Assembly (NCBI GenBank): GCA_934196075.1
Contig: CAKPVW010000015.1
Location: 1-37,414, forward strand
Direction of reading: 5' to 3'
DNA from: an uncultured Anaerovibrio sp.
GTDB lineage: Bacteria; Bacillota; Negativicutes; Selenomonadales; Selenomonadaceae
DNA length: 37,414 bases
Part shown: positions 24,627 through 32,967 of the stretch, in pieces
Layout of the letters: the number at the start of each line of letters is the position of its first letter
Position numbering within the stretch: the stretch's first letter is position 1
Program-made: the position numbers and the translations under genes
The notes under the pieces: model-generated
Told to the model about the DNA's origin: nothing
Databases searched by the model: none
What the model saw: the letters and a program-made list of their open reading frames with translations, nothing else

Positions 24627-25055
24627 ATGATGACACTGGCATATCTGTTATCTGAAAAAAGAAAAGCCGATAGACTAAGCTTACGAGAAGCAGCCCAACT
24701 TATTGGCATAAGCCACGGATATTTAGATAAATTAGAAAAGGGTGTCGACAGTCGTACAGGTACGAAAAACAACCCTACTCCAGAAACCTTGCAGATGATT
24801 GCCACAGCTTATCATTGGGATTATCAATATCTTCTAAAGGTTTGTGGCTATATACATGATGTAAAGGAAGAAGCCTTATCTCCAAATCTAAAAGGTCTGC
24901 TAGATACATGTCGTACAATGTCAGATAACGATGTATATTTCGTCAAAAAATTTGCTGATTTTATCGTACATGAGAATCAACGAAAATATGATCTTACCAG
25001 CAACAAATCAGAATCTGATTTTTCTAAAAATAAAAATCCATCCCGCTACCTATAG
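24627..25055 (+). CDS. XRE-family helix-turn-helix regulator
   Basis: A 142-residue protein. The N-terminal helix-turn-helix (about 5-65) reads LREAAQLIGISHGYLDKLEKG, then PTPETLQMIATAYHWDYQYLLKVCGY, the usual XRE layout with a short insertion (DSRTGTKNN) before the last helices. The C-terminal part (about 85-125) is helical and of unknown function; the tail is rich in Ser/Lys. The gene diverges from the glycosylation operon and probably controls it. ATG at 24627 was chosen with TGGAG 11 nt upstream; a GTG at 24615 overlaps that site. Its last five codons lie inside a dispersed repeat. Confidence 0.85.
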   Translation: MMTLAYLLSEKRKADRLSLREAAQLIGISHGYLDKLEKGVDSRTGTKNNPTPETLQMIATAYHWDYQYLLKVCGYIHDVKEEALSPNLKGLLDTCRTMSDNDVYFVKKFADFIVHENQRKYDLTSNKSESDFSKNKNPSRYL

Positions 25056-25082
25056 AAGCATGGAACATCGGATACCTCGTTA
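25041..25082. repeat. 42-nt dispersed repeat, copy B
   Basis: The reverse complement begins TAACGAGGTATCCGATG and ends TATAGGTAGCGGGA, aligning without gaps to copy A at 12092-12133. It covers the last five codons and the stop of the XRE gene. The internal hairpin of copy A is largely lost here. Confidence 0.6.
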
Positions 25083-25095
25083 GAGATAATCATAA

Positions 25096-25136
25096 AAAAA
25101 CTGCAACAAGCATTCATTCAGCTTGTTGCAGTTTTT
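25096..25136. terminator. Bidirectional terminator
   Basis: AAAAACTGCAACAAGC and GCTTGTTGCAGTTTTT form a perfect 16-bp stem with a 9-nt loop and T runs on both strands. It serves the XRE gene (plus) and the small ORF at 25142-25318 (minus). Confidence 0.9.
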
Positions 25137-25141
25137 CTCTT

Positions 25142-25318
25142 TTATTTTATTCTCTCATAGGCTTCATAGGCGTTAATGACCTTCATATGTCCCCCGGTTA
25201 TAACCCTTACATTACCCAAAGAAAATCCCTTTGCATTTTCTTTGGGTTGAATACGAGGGTAGCGATTTTTCCAATACCCTACTAATTTTGTAGGTTTTTC
25301 TTTACATACCATTGACAT
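25142..25318 (-). CDS. Small basic ORF, 58 codons, unknown function
   Basis: An open frame of 58 codons starting MSMVCKEKPTKLVGYWKNRY and ending NAYEAYERIK. AGGGG lies 7 nt before the first ATG and a strong terminator begins 6 nt after the stop. The product is basic (12 Lys/Arg against 4 Glu) with one Cys and no membrane segment. A 13-bp inverted repeat, ACCCAAAGAAAAT/ATTTTCTTTGGGT (25213-25246), lies inside the frame. Its first codons overlap the -35 box of the promoter reading the other way. I do not recognise the family. It could be a real small protein, a fragment of a lost gene, or chance. Confidence 0.45.
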   Translation of the reverse strand: MSMVCKEKPTKLVGYWKNRYPRIQPKENAKGFSLGNVRVITGGHMKVINAYEAYERIK

Positions 25319-25340
25319 ATGTTTTCCCCTACTTTATAAT
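25312..25340 (+). promoter_or_regulatory. Perfect consensus promoter of the PLP-enzyme pair
   Basis: TTGACA (25312-25317), 17-bp spacer, TATAAT (25335-25340): a full match to the sigma-70 consensus. Transcription would begin near 25347, giving a leader of about 60 nt, too short for a SAM riboswitch. Confidence 0.85.
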
Positions 25341-25407
25341 AAGCATACAAACGAAATATGTTTTATATGTTACTGTTTTCCACAAAAACCATCAGGAGGA
25401 ATGTCCA

Positions 25408-26577
25408 ATGAAAGATTATACTATAGAGGTTCACGGCTGTAGGCCTTCAGATTACACTGGCTCCATTACTCAGCCTATCTATATGTCCGCCACCTTCCGC
25501 CATCCCGGCTTCAAGCAAAGCACCGGCTATGATTACAGCCGCTGCGGCAACCCTACTAGAGACAATCTAGAGGAAACCATCAGCCAGCTGGAGCAGGGAA
25601 AAAAAACTTGGGCCCTTTCCTGTGGTATGTCCGCCATCAATGCTGTCTTTCAGCTTTTCAACCCTGGGGACCACATTCTTCTCACGGAGGATCTCTATGG
25701 AGGCACCCTGCGGTTAGGCCAGCTCTTTGCCAAATACAATATAGAATTTGAATATATTGATACTACCGATTTGGAGCTGGTACAGAACTCCCTGCGGCCC
25801 AATACTAGAGCTATCTTTGTGGAAACCCCTTCTAACCCTATGATGCTGGTAAGCAATATTGCCGCTATCTCCCAGATAGCCCACGGCCATAACGCCCTTC
25901 TGATTGTGGATAACACCTTCCTGTCTCCCCATTTCCAGAAGCCATTGACTCTAGGGGCAGATATTGTGGTACACAGCGGTACCAAATACCTTTGCGGGCA
26001 CAATGATATTTTGGCTGGCTTCCTGACCGTCAAGGATGATCCACAGCTGATAGCAGATATTGAGCTATATGTCAAATCCACCGGTGCCAATCTCTCTGCC
26101 CAGGATGCCTGGCTCATGCTGCGCAGTCTCAAAACTCTAGGCATCCGCATGGAGCGCCAGCAGGAAAACGCTCAACGCATTGCCCAGTGGCTCTGCCAGC
26201 AGGATATTGTTACCCATGTATACTATGTGGGACTGCCTGACCATCCCGGCTATGAGCTGAACCGCCAGCAGTCCACTGGCAGCGGTGCCATGATTTCCTT
26301 CAAGGTAGCCCAGCCAGAAATAGCCAAAACCATTCTGGCTCAGGTAAAGGTAATTTCCTTTGCAGAAAGTCTGGGCGGCGTGGAATCCCTGATTACCTAT
26401 CCTCTGTACCAAACCCACGAGGCTATGCCAAAATATCTGCTGGAGCGTACCGGACTAGATGACCATCTCCTTAGAATGTCTGTAGGTATTGAGGATATCG
26501 AGGATTTGCTGGAAGATTTGGGCCAAGCCTTTCAGGCAGCCAAAAATTCTATCGACAACCAGCCCAATAATATATAA
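25408..26577 (+). CDS. Trans-sulfuration PLP enzyme (cystathionine gamma-synthase/lyase family)
   Basis: A 389-residue Cys/Met-metabolism PLP enzyme. YDYSRCGNPTRD (41-52) is the phosphate-binding signature, LYGGT near 97 the stacking Tyr motif, DNTF (168-171) holds the PLP Asp, and HSGTKYLCGHND gives the Schiff-base Lys193. SLGGVESLITYP near the C-terminus is the substrate-carboxylate loop. The ATG at 25408 was chosen for its AGGAGGA site; the open frame extends to 25312. Gamma-synthase, gamma-lyase and O-acetylhomoserine sulfhydrylase cannot be told apart reliably here. The next gene is a MalY/PatB-type beta-lyase, so homocysteine production is likely. Confidence 0.88.
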   Translation: MKDYTIEVHGCRPSDYTGSITQPIYMSATFRHPGFKQSTGYDYSRCGNPTRDNLEETISQLEQGKKTWALSCGMSAINAVFQLFNPGDHILLTEDLYGGTLRLGQLFAKYNIEFEYIDTTDLELVQNSLRPNTRAIFVETPSNPMMLVSNIAAISQIAHGHNALLIVDNTFLSPHFQKPLTLGADIVVHSGTKYLCGHNDILAGFLTVKDDPQLIADIELYVKSTGANLSAQDAWLMLRSLKTLGIRMERQQENAQRIAQWLCQQDIVTHVYYVGLPDHPGYELNRQQSTGSGAMISFKVAQPEIAKTILAQVKVISFAESLGGVESLITYPLYQTHEAMPKYLLERTGLDDHLLRMSVGIEDIEDLLEDLGQAFQAAKNSIDNQPNNI

Positions 26578-26629
26578 AATGTAAATAAGAGAAAATCGTA
26601 TATATTACCTGTTCAGACAGGAATCCAAC

Positions 26630-26692
26630 ATGGAAGGGAGCGAAGCAGTTTATATGCCAGCAGGCATTTTCTGCGCTAAATATGAATTTTGA
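26630..26692 (+). CDS. Possible 20-codon leader ORF overlapping the patB start
   Basis: ATG at 26630 with AGGA 7 nt upstream opens a 20-codon frame (MEGSEAVYMPAGIFCAKYEF) that stops at 26692, just inside the next gene (start 26682). The next gene has no good ribosome site of its own, so translation of this short frame could carry ribosomes to it. No other evidence supports expression. Confidence 0.3.
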   Translation: MEGSEAVYMPAGIFCAKYEF

Positions 26693-27851
26693 CAAGATTA
26701 TTGACCGTACCAACACCAATTGCCTGAAATATGATTTTGCCGTAGAACGAGGCTATCCCCAGGGCATCCAGCCCTTCTGGGTGGCAGATATGGATTTTCA
26801 GGCTCCAGAGGGAGTTATTCAAGAGCTAATCTCCCGCAGTAGTCATGGCATCTTTGGTTACACAGATCCGGATCAGGGCTACACAGATACCCTGAAGCAG
26901 TGGTTCAAAAGCCATCACAATTGGGATGTGGAGGGCTGTGAGCTAACCATTACTCCAGGGGTGGTATTTGCCCTGGCCGCCGCTGTCAGAGCCTTTACAG
27001 AGCCAGGAGAAGCCGTTATTATCCAACAGCCGGTATATTATCCTTTTAGCGAGGTTATCCGTCAAAACAACCGCCAGCTGGTAAACAGCCCTCTAATATA
27101 TGAAAATGGTGCCTACCATATAGACTTTGCAGATTTCGAGGCCAAGATTCGAGAGCACCATGTGAAGCTCTTTATCCTTTGCTCCCCTCATAACCCTGTA
27201 GGTCGGGTATGGAGCCGTGAGGAACTGCAAAAGCTGGCTGACATTTGCCTAAAGCACAAGGTAGTAATTGTAGCTGATGAAATTCATCACGAATTTACCC
27301 GCCCAGGCATCAGGCACACCGTTCTGGCCTCCCTCTCTGAAGAAATCGCCCAGAACACCATTACCTGCACCGCCCCTAGCAAAACCTTCAATCTAGCAGG
27401 ACTGCAGGTATCAAATATATTTATCAAAAATGAAAGCCTTCGTCGCAAATTCCGTCAGCAGGTATTTGCTGTAGGCTATAGCCAGCCAAATTGTCTAGGT
27501 CTCTTTGCCTGCCAAGCCGCCTATGAAAAGGGAGAGCCTTGGCTCAATGAACTAAGAACCTATCTGGAAAGCAATTTCCAAAAGGCCAAGGAATTTATCC
27601 AAACCAATCTGCCCAAGGTACATCTGGTAGAGCCGCAGGGCACCTATCTTATCTGGCTGGATTTCAGAGCCTATGGCCTTAGCGACAAGGAACTGGATGA
27701 TATTATTATCCACAAAGCCAATCTCTGGCTGGACAGCGGTCATATCTTCGGCCCAGACGGCAGTGGTTTCCAGCGCATCAATATTGCAGAGCCTTGGGCT
27801 GTACTGGAAAAAGGCCTCCAATCCCTGGCAGCAGCCTTTAAGGGGTTATAA
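26682..27851 (+). CDS. patB: MalY/PatB-type PLP aminotransferase-fold cystathionine beta-lyase
   Basis: A 389-residue fold-type I PLP enzyme of the MalY/PatB class. Signatures: FDKIIDRTNTNCLKYD start, PFWVADMDF near 31, GIFGYTDP near 56, TPGVV, CSPHNPVGRVW with the PLP-contacting Asn, VVADEIHHEF with Asp, and APSKTFNLAGLQ with Schiff-base Lys234. MalY/PatB enzymes cleave cystathionine or cysteine conjugates to give homocysteine or thiols plus pyruvate and ammonia. It follows the trans-sulfuration gene by 104 nt with no terminator between, so an operon is likely. The ribosome site is poor; see the 20-codon frame upstream. Confidence 0.88.
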   Translation: MNFDKIIDRTNTNCLKYDFAVERGYPQGIQPFWVADMDFQAPEGVIQELISRSSHGIFGYTDPDQGYTDTLKQWFKSHHNWDVEGCELTITPGVVFALAAAVRAFTEPGEAVIIQQPVYYPFSEVIRQNNRQLVNSPLIYENGAYHIDFADFEAKIREHHVKLFILCSPHNPVGRVWSREELQKLADICLKHKVVIVADEIHHEFTRPGIRHTVLASLSEEIAQNTITCTAPSKTFNLAGLQVSNIFIKNESLRRKFRQQVFAVGYSQPNCLGLFACQAAYEKGEPWLNELRTYLESNFQKAKEFIQTNLPKVHLVEPQGTYLIWLDFRAYGLSDKELDDIIIHKANLWLDSGHIFGPDGSGFQRINIAEPWAVLEKGLQSLAAAFKGL

Positions 27852-27884
27852 CCTCCTCATTACTTAACTAAAAAACTGCACCAA

Positions 27885-27934
27885 AAAACCGGAGCATAAT
27901 TATTTCCCTCAAAAAATAATTAAACTCCGGTTTT
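27885..27934. terminator. Bidirectional terminator between patB and lepB
   Basis: AAAACCGGAG pairs with CTCCGGTTTT around an AT-rich inner stem (AATTATT/AATAATT). A-tracts and T-tracts flank it on both sides, suiting the two convergent genes. Confidence 0.85.
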
Positions 27935-27945
27935 ATTTTGCGAAT

Positions 27946-28467
27946 TTATGGCAATGCCTTCATATCAGCCAAAGGCCAAAAAACCACCATTGCTTTGCCC
28001 TTTATCAGCTCAAAAGGCACAAAGCCTACATCTGGGAAACGGCTGTCCTCAGAATTATTACGGTTGTCACCCATAACAAAGATATGTCCCTCAGGAATCT
28101 TTACCCTTGGATAATCTCCCCGGCATTTGCTCAGGATATAATCCTCAGTCTGCAATTCATCGTTAACAAATACGTTGCCATCCTTGATTTCGATGGTATC
28201 ACCAGGCACAGCAATTACCCGCTTGATAAAATCCCTGCTTGGATCCTTGGGATATTGGAAAATGAGAATTTCACCCTTTTCCGGTGCCCGCAAACGATAA
28301 ATCAGTCTATTTACCACCAAACGCTGCTGATTCTGCAGGGTTGGCATCATGGAGGGACCATCTACCAGATATGGCTCCACCAAAAAATTACGGATAATCA
28401 TAGCCAGAACGACAGCTATAACAATGGACACTACCCAATCCTTGATTTCTTCACCTAAGTTATTCAC
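27946..28467 (-). CDS. lepB: Signal peptidase I
   Basis: Removes signal peptides from exported proteins at the outer face of the inner membrane. One N-terminal membrane anchor (about 10-30) precedes VDGPSMMPTL with catalytic Ser39. RDFIKRVIAVPGD has the general-base Lys82, and GHIFVMGDNRNNSEDSR is the conserved box E. The 173-residue length is typical for the short Firmicute form with a single anchor. The start is GTG at 28467 with GAGGTG about 4 nt upstream. Confidence 0.95.
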   Translation of the reverse strand: MNNLGEEIKDWVVSIVIAVVLAMIIRNFLVEPYLVDGPSMMPTLQNQQRLVVNRLIYRLRAPEKGEILIFQYPKDPSRDFIKRVIAVPGDTIEIKDGNVFVNDELQTEDYILSKCRGDYPRVKIPEGHIFVMGDNRNNSEDSRFPDVGFVPFELIKGKAMVVFWPLADMKALP

Positions 28468-28572
28468 AAAGCACCTCTCTACTTCCGGGTATCTATTTCA
28501 CCATTTCGCCTCTCCCCCATACCCCAGCCGGAATTCTCCTGCCATGGTCTCAAGGCAAATACCCATCTAACG

Positions 28573-28604
28573 AAAAATAGAGGCTGCACCAACGGCAGCC
28601 TCTA
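28573..28604 (-). terminator. Terminator of rplS
   Basis: TAGAGGCTGC and GCAGCCTCTA form a perfect 10-bp stem, followed on the minus strand by TTTTT (28573-28577). It starts 12 nt after the rplS stop. lepB, next on the same strand, must therefore use another promoter or read-through. Confidence 0.85.
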
Positions 28605-28616
28605 CAATGACCAGAA

Positions 28617-28958
28617 TTAGCGCTTCTCGCGAATACGAGCAGCCTTACCAGTGAGGTTACGGAGATAGTACAGCTTAGCACGGCGAACTACACCACGACG
28701 CTTAACCTCAATCTTCTCCAGACGTGGGGAATGTACTGGGAAAGTACGCTCTACACCAATACCGCAAGAAATCTTGCGAACGGTGAAAGTCTCACGAACG
28801 CCAGAGCCGGAGCGTGCAATTACAACACCCTCGAAAGCCTGAATACGCTCACGGGTACCCTCAACTACCTTTACCAGGCAGTTTACAGTATCACCCTGCT
28901 GGAAAGCTGGGATATCGTTTCTGAGCTGTTCTTTCTCTAATTCCTGAATAATGTTCAT
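28617..28958 (-). CDS. rplS: 50S ribosomal protein L19
   Basis: A 113-residue L19 at the 30S-50S interface. [25 protein letters not shown] is the usual start; [27 protein letters not shown] and [32 protein letters not shown] are the conserved core. GGAGG precedes the ATG. In many Firmicutes rplS closes the rpsP-rimM-trmD operon; here it stands alone between its own promoter and terminator, after an unrelated transporter gene. Confidence 0.97.
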   Translation of the reverse strand: MNIIQELEKEQLRNDIPAFQQGDTVNCLVKVVEGTRERIQAFEGVVIARSGSGVRETFTVRKISCGIGVERTFPVHSPRLEKIEVKRRGVVRRAKLYYLRNLTGKAARIREKR

Positions 28959-29043
28959 TTTATTTCCTCCTCTTTACAGACGTTCGTGTCAAGTGTTGGA
29001 TTCTAATATAGCCTTGATCAGAGGACCGCCCACATACCTGAAT

Positions 29044-29073
29044 ATGATACCATATATTTCAGTATGCCGTCAA
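29044..29073 (-). promoter_or_regulatory. Putative promoter and leader of rplS
   Basis: Minus-strand TTGACG (29068-29073), 18-bp spacer, TATCAT (29044-29049). A leader of about 80 nt separates it from the rplS start, room enough for an L19-type autoregulatory leader, but I could not recognise the known fold by eye. Confidence 0.55.
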
Positions 29074-29100
29074 GGAAAATTCCTTGCCATGGGACAAAAT

Positions 29101-29235
29101 TTATCCCTCGTTATCCTCACTATCCAGCCAATTTATATCCTGCCAGTCCCCCTGGGCATCATTCCGGGTACAACCATATATAGAATAATATTCACAGGTT
29201 ACACTGCACACCCCGCCATATGGACAATCAACCAT
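29101..29235 (-). CDS. Small cysteine-rich ORF, 44 codons, unknown function
   Basis: An open frame of 44 codons that begins MVDCPYGGVCSVTCEYYSIY, continues GCTRND and ends in an acidic tail (LDSEDNEG). GGGGAG lies 4 nt before the ATG. Four cysteines (4, 10, 14, 22; C-x5-C-x3-C-x7-C) suggest a metal or Fe-S site, or disulfides. It starts 29 nt after the EamA-transporter stop with no terminator between, so it is probably the second gene of that operon. The family is not recognised. Clustering of all cysteines in the first half, an acidic second half and a good ribosome site argue for a real gene. Confidence 0.6.
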   Translation of the reverse strand: MVDCPYGGVCSVTCEYYSIYGCTRNDAQGDWQDINWLDSEDNEG

Positions 29236-29264
29236 GCTGCTCCCCTTCTTTCACATTTATCAAT

Positions 29265-30161
29265 TCAACTAACTTGCTCTGCCGAAATTTTCTTTTTTCC
29301 CATGGCCATGACCACCCCCACAACAATCAGCAGGGAACCTAGCCAAAACCACAGGGTAATAGGCTCTCCCAGCAGCAGCCATCCCAGCAAGGTGCCAACC
29401 ACCGGCTGCCAGAACATAAACAATCCTGCCGTAGAGGCATCCATATAAAGCAGGCCTTCATTCCACAGTACAAAACCCCCTGTGGTGGAAATTACCCCCA
29501 TATAGCCGATGCTCAGCAATACTATAGGACTTAGCAACAGATTCCAATCTCCCTGGGTGGACAGCCACCATATGGAATAAGGAGCCAGACATATCAAGGC
29601 CACTATCAAGCCATAGAAAGTCAAAACAATAGGTGAATAATGCTCCAAAAGTTTCAGAAATACTGCCATCAAAGCCCAGGTAATAGCCGCTATCATCAAA
29701 AGGATGCCTCCCCAGAGATTTACCTGAAAATTATCCGGGTCATAAACGATCATCATTACACCAATGGTAGCCAAAACCACAGACATAATTCGGCCCAAAG
29801 TCATTTTTTCCTTTAATATCCAACAGCCAAAAACCACCATAAAAGCCGGTGTGGCCGCTGTTATAGTGGAACCTGTCTGAGCAGAGGTTAACAAGGTACC
29901 AGACTCCTGGGTAACAATGGACAAGGTTTGACCTATTAACCCCACCAAAGCCACCAGCTTCCAATCCTTCCGCTCTATATGCCAATCAACATGACGATAA
30001 CGCCCCAAAGCATAAAGGGCAAAAAAGGCCAATATATACCGACACCACACCAAAGGCACCGCCTCAATGGAGCCTACCACCAATCGAACTGCCAGAAACA
30101 GCCCGCCCCAAATAATCCCTGCCAGGGAAAGGCAGATTGCTCCCTTTATGGTTTTACTCAC
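29265..30161 (-). CDS. EamA/DMT-family transporter
   Basis: A 298-residue protein with ten hydrophobic segments arranged as two EamA repeats (about 8-140 and 150-290), the usual RhaT/YdcZ-type drug-metabolite transporter layout. Typical pieces are SLAGIIWGGLFLAVRL, LTSAQTGSTITAATPAFMVVFG and GVISTTGGFVLWNEGL. Substrate unknown; relatives export amino acids or other metabolites. The start is GTG at 30161 with only a weak ribosome site (GTGAG). A small cysteine-rich ORF follows after 29 nt. Confidence 0.88.
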   Translation of the reverse strand: MSKTIKGAICLSLAGIIWGGLFLAVRLVVGSIEAVPLVWCRYILAFFALYALGRYRHVDWHIERKDWKLVALVGLIGQTLSIVTQESGTLLTSAQTGSTITAATPAFMVVFGCWILKEKMTLGRIMSVVLATIGVMMIVYDPDNFQVNLWGGILLMIAAITWALMAVFLKLLEHYSPIVLTFYGLIVALICLAPYSIWWLSTQGDWNLLLSPIVLLSIGYMGVISTTGGFVLWNEGLLYMDASTAGLFMFWQPVVGTLLGWLLLGEPITLWFWLGSLLIVVGVVMAMGKKKISAEQVS

Positions 30162-30204
30162 GTCATCAACTCACAATCCTCTAATTTCCCTTGTTTCAAT
30201 TAAC

Positions 30205-30245
30205 AAAAAAGTAGCAATTCAATACTCAGCATTGAACTGCTACTT
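30205..30245 (-). terminator. Terminator of the argF-argG-argH operon
   Basis: AAGTAGCAGTTCAAT pairs with ATTGAATTGCTACTT (one G-U pair, 15 bp, 7-nt loop), followed on the minus strand by a T run (30205-30210). It begins 12 nt after the argH stop. Confidence 0.9.
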
Positions 30246-30256
30246 CCTTTTAAATT

Positions 30257-31687
30257 TTAAAGCTGAACCTTAGCCTGCTTGGCGTCCTTTTCAGCAATAT
30301 AGCCCTGTTCTGCCTCCAGCAACTTGTCAGCCAGCTGCAGCTGCATTTCTACCTGCTTATAGGAAGTACCGCCATAGGAATTGCGGTTCTTGACACAGGT
30401 CTCTGGGCTGATAGCCTCGTAAATATCCTCTGCAAAGAGGTCAGACAGCTTCTGGAACTCCTCCATAGACATATCCGCCAGCCACTTGCCCTGCTCAATG
30501 CAGTAGTGAACAGCCTTGCCGGACACAGCATGGGCCTGACGGAAAGGCATCCCCTTCTTCACCAGATAGTCTGCCAAATCTGTAGCATTGGAGAAATCCT
30601 CTGCCACAGCCCGACGCATAACATCCTTGCGCACCTTCATGCCCCGCAGAATCCGGGCATAAACTGCCAGACTGAACTTGATGGTATCAATGGCATCAAA
30701 GATACCCTCCTTGTCCTCCTGCAAATCCTTGTTGTAAGCCAGCGGCAAGCCCTTAACAGTGGTCAGCATAGCCATGAGATGGCCCATAACCCGACCGGTT
30801 TTGCCTCTTACCAGCTCAGACACATCAGGATTCTTCTTCTGAGGCATCATAGAGGAACCAGTGCAATGAGCATCGTCCAGCTCAATAAAGAAGAACTCAC
30901 GGGAGCACCACAGAATGGTTTCCTCACTGAGACGAGACAGATGAACCATGAGAATGGAAGCCGCAGACAGGAATTCCATAATATAATCCCGATCAGATAC
31001 AGCATCCAGACTGTTGCTATAGATAGCATCAAAATTCAACTGCTCCGCCACAAATGGTCTGTCAATTGGGAAGGTAGTACCAGCCAAAGCACCTGCTCCC
31101 AAAGGCATAATATCACAGCGCTCATATACCCCACGGAAACGATCAAAATCCCGCTTCAGCATGGAGAAATAAGCCATCATATGATGGGAGAAAAGAATAG
31201 GCTGTGCTCTCTGAAGATGGGTATAGCCTGGCATAATCACATCGCTGTACTTGCGGGCGGTTTCCACCAAAGCTGCCTGCATATCCAGAATCAGCTTTTC
31301 CACCTCCACCACCTGACGGCGGATGAACATATGGGTATCCAAAGCCACCTGATCATTACGGCTGCGGGCGGTATGCAACCTGCCGCCAGCCTCGCCAATA
31401 GCGTCAGTCAGTCTTTTCTCGATATTCATATGAATATCTTCCAGGGCAACCTCAAAGGAGAAATTGCCCTCTTCAATTTTCTTGTAGATATCCTTCAGGC
31501 CCTTGATAATATCATCCCGATCTGCCTCAGAGATAATGCCTGCCTTGGCCAGCATGGTAGCATGGGCAATGGAGCCAGCAATATCCTCATTGTACATACG
31601 CTTGTCAAAATCAATAGAAGCCTGAAAATCATTTATCATCTCATCGGTGGACTTGGAAAAACGACCACCCCAGAGCTGCTCTGCCAT
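30257..31687 (-). CDS. argH: Argininosuccinate lyase
   Basis: Splits argininosuccinate to arginine and fumarate, the last step of the pathway. LWGGRFSKSTDEMINDFQAS is the family start; TARSRNDQVALDTHM near 106, GYTHLQRAQPI near 154 with the catalytic His, and the signature GSSMMPQKKNPD at 277-288 with the mobile catalytic serine are all present. The 476-residue length is normal. One base separates it from argG; last gene of its operon. Confidence 0.97.
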   Translation of the reverse strand: MAEQLWGGRFSKSTDEMINDFQASIDFDKRMYNEDIAGSIAHATMLAKAGIISEADRDDIIKGLKDIYKKIEEGNFSFEVALEDIHMNIEKRLTDAIGEAGGRLHTARSRNDQVALDTHMFIRRQVVEVEKLILDMQAALVETARKYSDVIMPGYTHLQRAQPILFSHHMMAYFSMLKRDFDRFRGVYERCDIMPLGAGALAGTTFPIDRPFVAEQLNFDAIYSNSLDAVSDRDYIMEFLSAASILMVHLSRLSEETILWCSREFFFIELDDAHCTGSSMMPQKKNPDVSELVRGKTGRVMGHLMAMLTTVKGLPLAYNKDLQEDKEGIFDAIDTIKFSLAVYARILRGMKVRKDVMRRAVAEDFSNATDLADYLVKKGMPFRQAHAVSGKAVHYCIEQGKWLADMSMEEFQKLSDLFAEDIYEAISPETCVKNRNSYGGTSYKQVEMQLQLADKLLEAEQGYIAEKDAKQAKVQL

Positions 31688-31688
31688 A

Positions 31689-32900
31689 TTATTTACCTGC
31701 CTTTTCCTGCATCAGAGCACGAACCTTCAGTGGCAAGCCAAAGAGGTTGATAAAGCCTTCTGCATCAGCCTGATTGTAAACATGATCCTCCTCGAAGGTT
31801 ACGAATTCCTGATTGTACAGGGAATATGGAGACTTGGCACCAGCGCTCATAATATTGCCCTTGTAGAGCTTCAGCTTTACAGTACCAGTTACAGTTTCCT
31901 GAGTGCTGTCAACGAAAGCAGTCAGAGCCTCACGAAGCTGGCAGAACCACATGCCATCATATACCAGCTCGCCAAAGCGAATAGCTACACCCTCTTTATA
32001 GTGGAAGGTAGCACGATCCAGGCACAGATACTCCAGCTCACGATGAGCATAGTAGAGAATAGCTCCGCCAGGATTCTCATATACGCCACGGGACTTCATG
32101 CCAACCAGACGGTTCTCGCAGATATCCACAATACCTACACCGTTGCGGGCACCAATTTCATTGAGAGCAGTCAAAAGCTCTACTGCACCCATCTTCTTGC
32201 CGTTTACAGCAACAGGATTGCCCTTCTCGAAGTCGATGGTTACATATTCAGCCTCATCCTTGGCATTCTCAGGAGCCTGAGAAACCAGCATCATCTCATT
32301 GTGAGGCTCGTTCCAAGGATCCTCCAGATCGGAACCCTCATGGGACAGATGCCAGATGTTTTTATCCATGGAATACTTCTTGTTATCAGTAGGAATCTCA
32401 ATATTGTGAGCCTTAGCATACTCAATCTCCTGAGTACGAGACAGAAGATCCCACTCACGCCAAGGAGCGATAATAGCCATATTAGGAGCCAGAGCCTTAA
32501 CAGTCAGCTCAAAACGAACCTGATCGTTGCCCTTGCCGGTAGCACCGTGAGCAATAGCGTCAGCCCCTTCCTTCTTGGCTACATCCACCAGATGCTTAGC
32601 AATCAGCGGACGGGCAAAGGAGGTACCCAGCAGATACTTGCCCTCATATACAGCGCCAGCTTTCAGAGTAGGCCATACATAATCCTCCAGGAATTCCTGA
32701 GTCAGATCCAAAATATAGCACTTGGAAGCACCGGAACGCAGTGCCTTGTCGTGGATAGCCTGCATGTCATCCCCCTGGCCAATATCAGCACAGCAAGCAA
32801 TAACCTCGCAGCCACCATAATTTTCCTTCAACCAAGGAATAATAACGGAAGTATCTAAACCACCGGAATAAGCCAATACGACTTTCTTAAACTCTGCCAT
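31689..32900 (-). CDS. argG: Argininosuccinate synthase
   Basis: ATP-dependent joining of citrulline and aspartate. The ATP pyrophosphatase loop AYSGGLDTS is at residues 10-18; [27 protein letters not shown] and the C-terminal synthase domain follow. The 403-residue length is typical. Lies between argF (67 nt upstream) and argH (1 nt downstream). Confidence 0.97.
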   Translation of the reverse strand: MAEFKKVVLAYSGGLDTSVIIPWLKENYGGCEVIACCADIGQGDDMQAIHDKALRSGASKCYILDLTQEFLEDYVWPTLKAGAVYEGKYLLGTSFARPLIAKHLVDVAKKEGADAIAHGATGKGNDQVRFELTVKALAPNMAIIAPWREWDLLSRTQEIEYAKAHNIEIPTDNKKYSMDKNIWHLSHEGSDLEDPWNEPHNEMMLVSQAPENAKDEAEYVTIDFEKGNPVAVNGKKMGAVELLTALNEIGARNGVGIVDICENRLVGMKSRGVYENPGGAILYYAHRELEYLCLDRATFHYKEGVAIRFGELVYDGMWFCQLREALTAFVDSTQETVTGTVKLKLYKGNIMSAGAKSPYSLYNQEFVTFEEDHVYNQADAEGFINLFGLPLKVRALMQEKAGK

Positions 32901-32967
32901 AATTTACAACTCCTTAAAAAATTCAATACTATGCAAAAATGCCTGCGGCATCTGCTATCAAAATTTA

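Noticed and set aside
25250..25298. Alternative hairpins (AGGGTA/TACCCT against CCTAC/GTAGG plus TTTTT) resembling a plus-strand attenuator
   Set aside because: They lie upstream of the perfect promoter and inside the small minus-strand ORF, so a plus-strand leader role has no transcript to support it.
25137..25407. SAM (S-box) riboswitch or Met T-box before the methionine/cysteine PLP genes
   Set aside because: No S-box or T-box core sequence is present, and the consensus promoter lies only about 60 nt before the start codon.
28959..29043. A known L19 leader RNA
   Set aside because: Space and context fit, but I could not match the consensus fold by eye, so it is not called.
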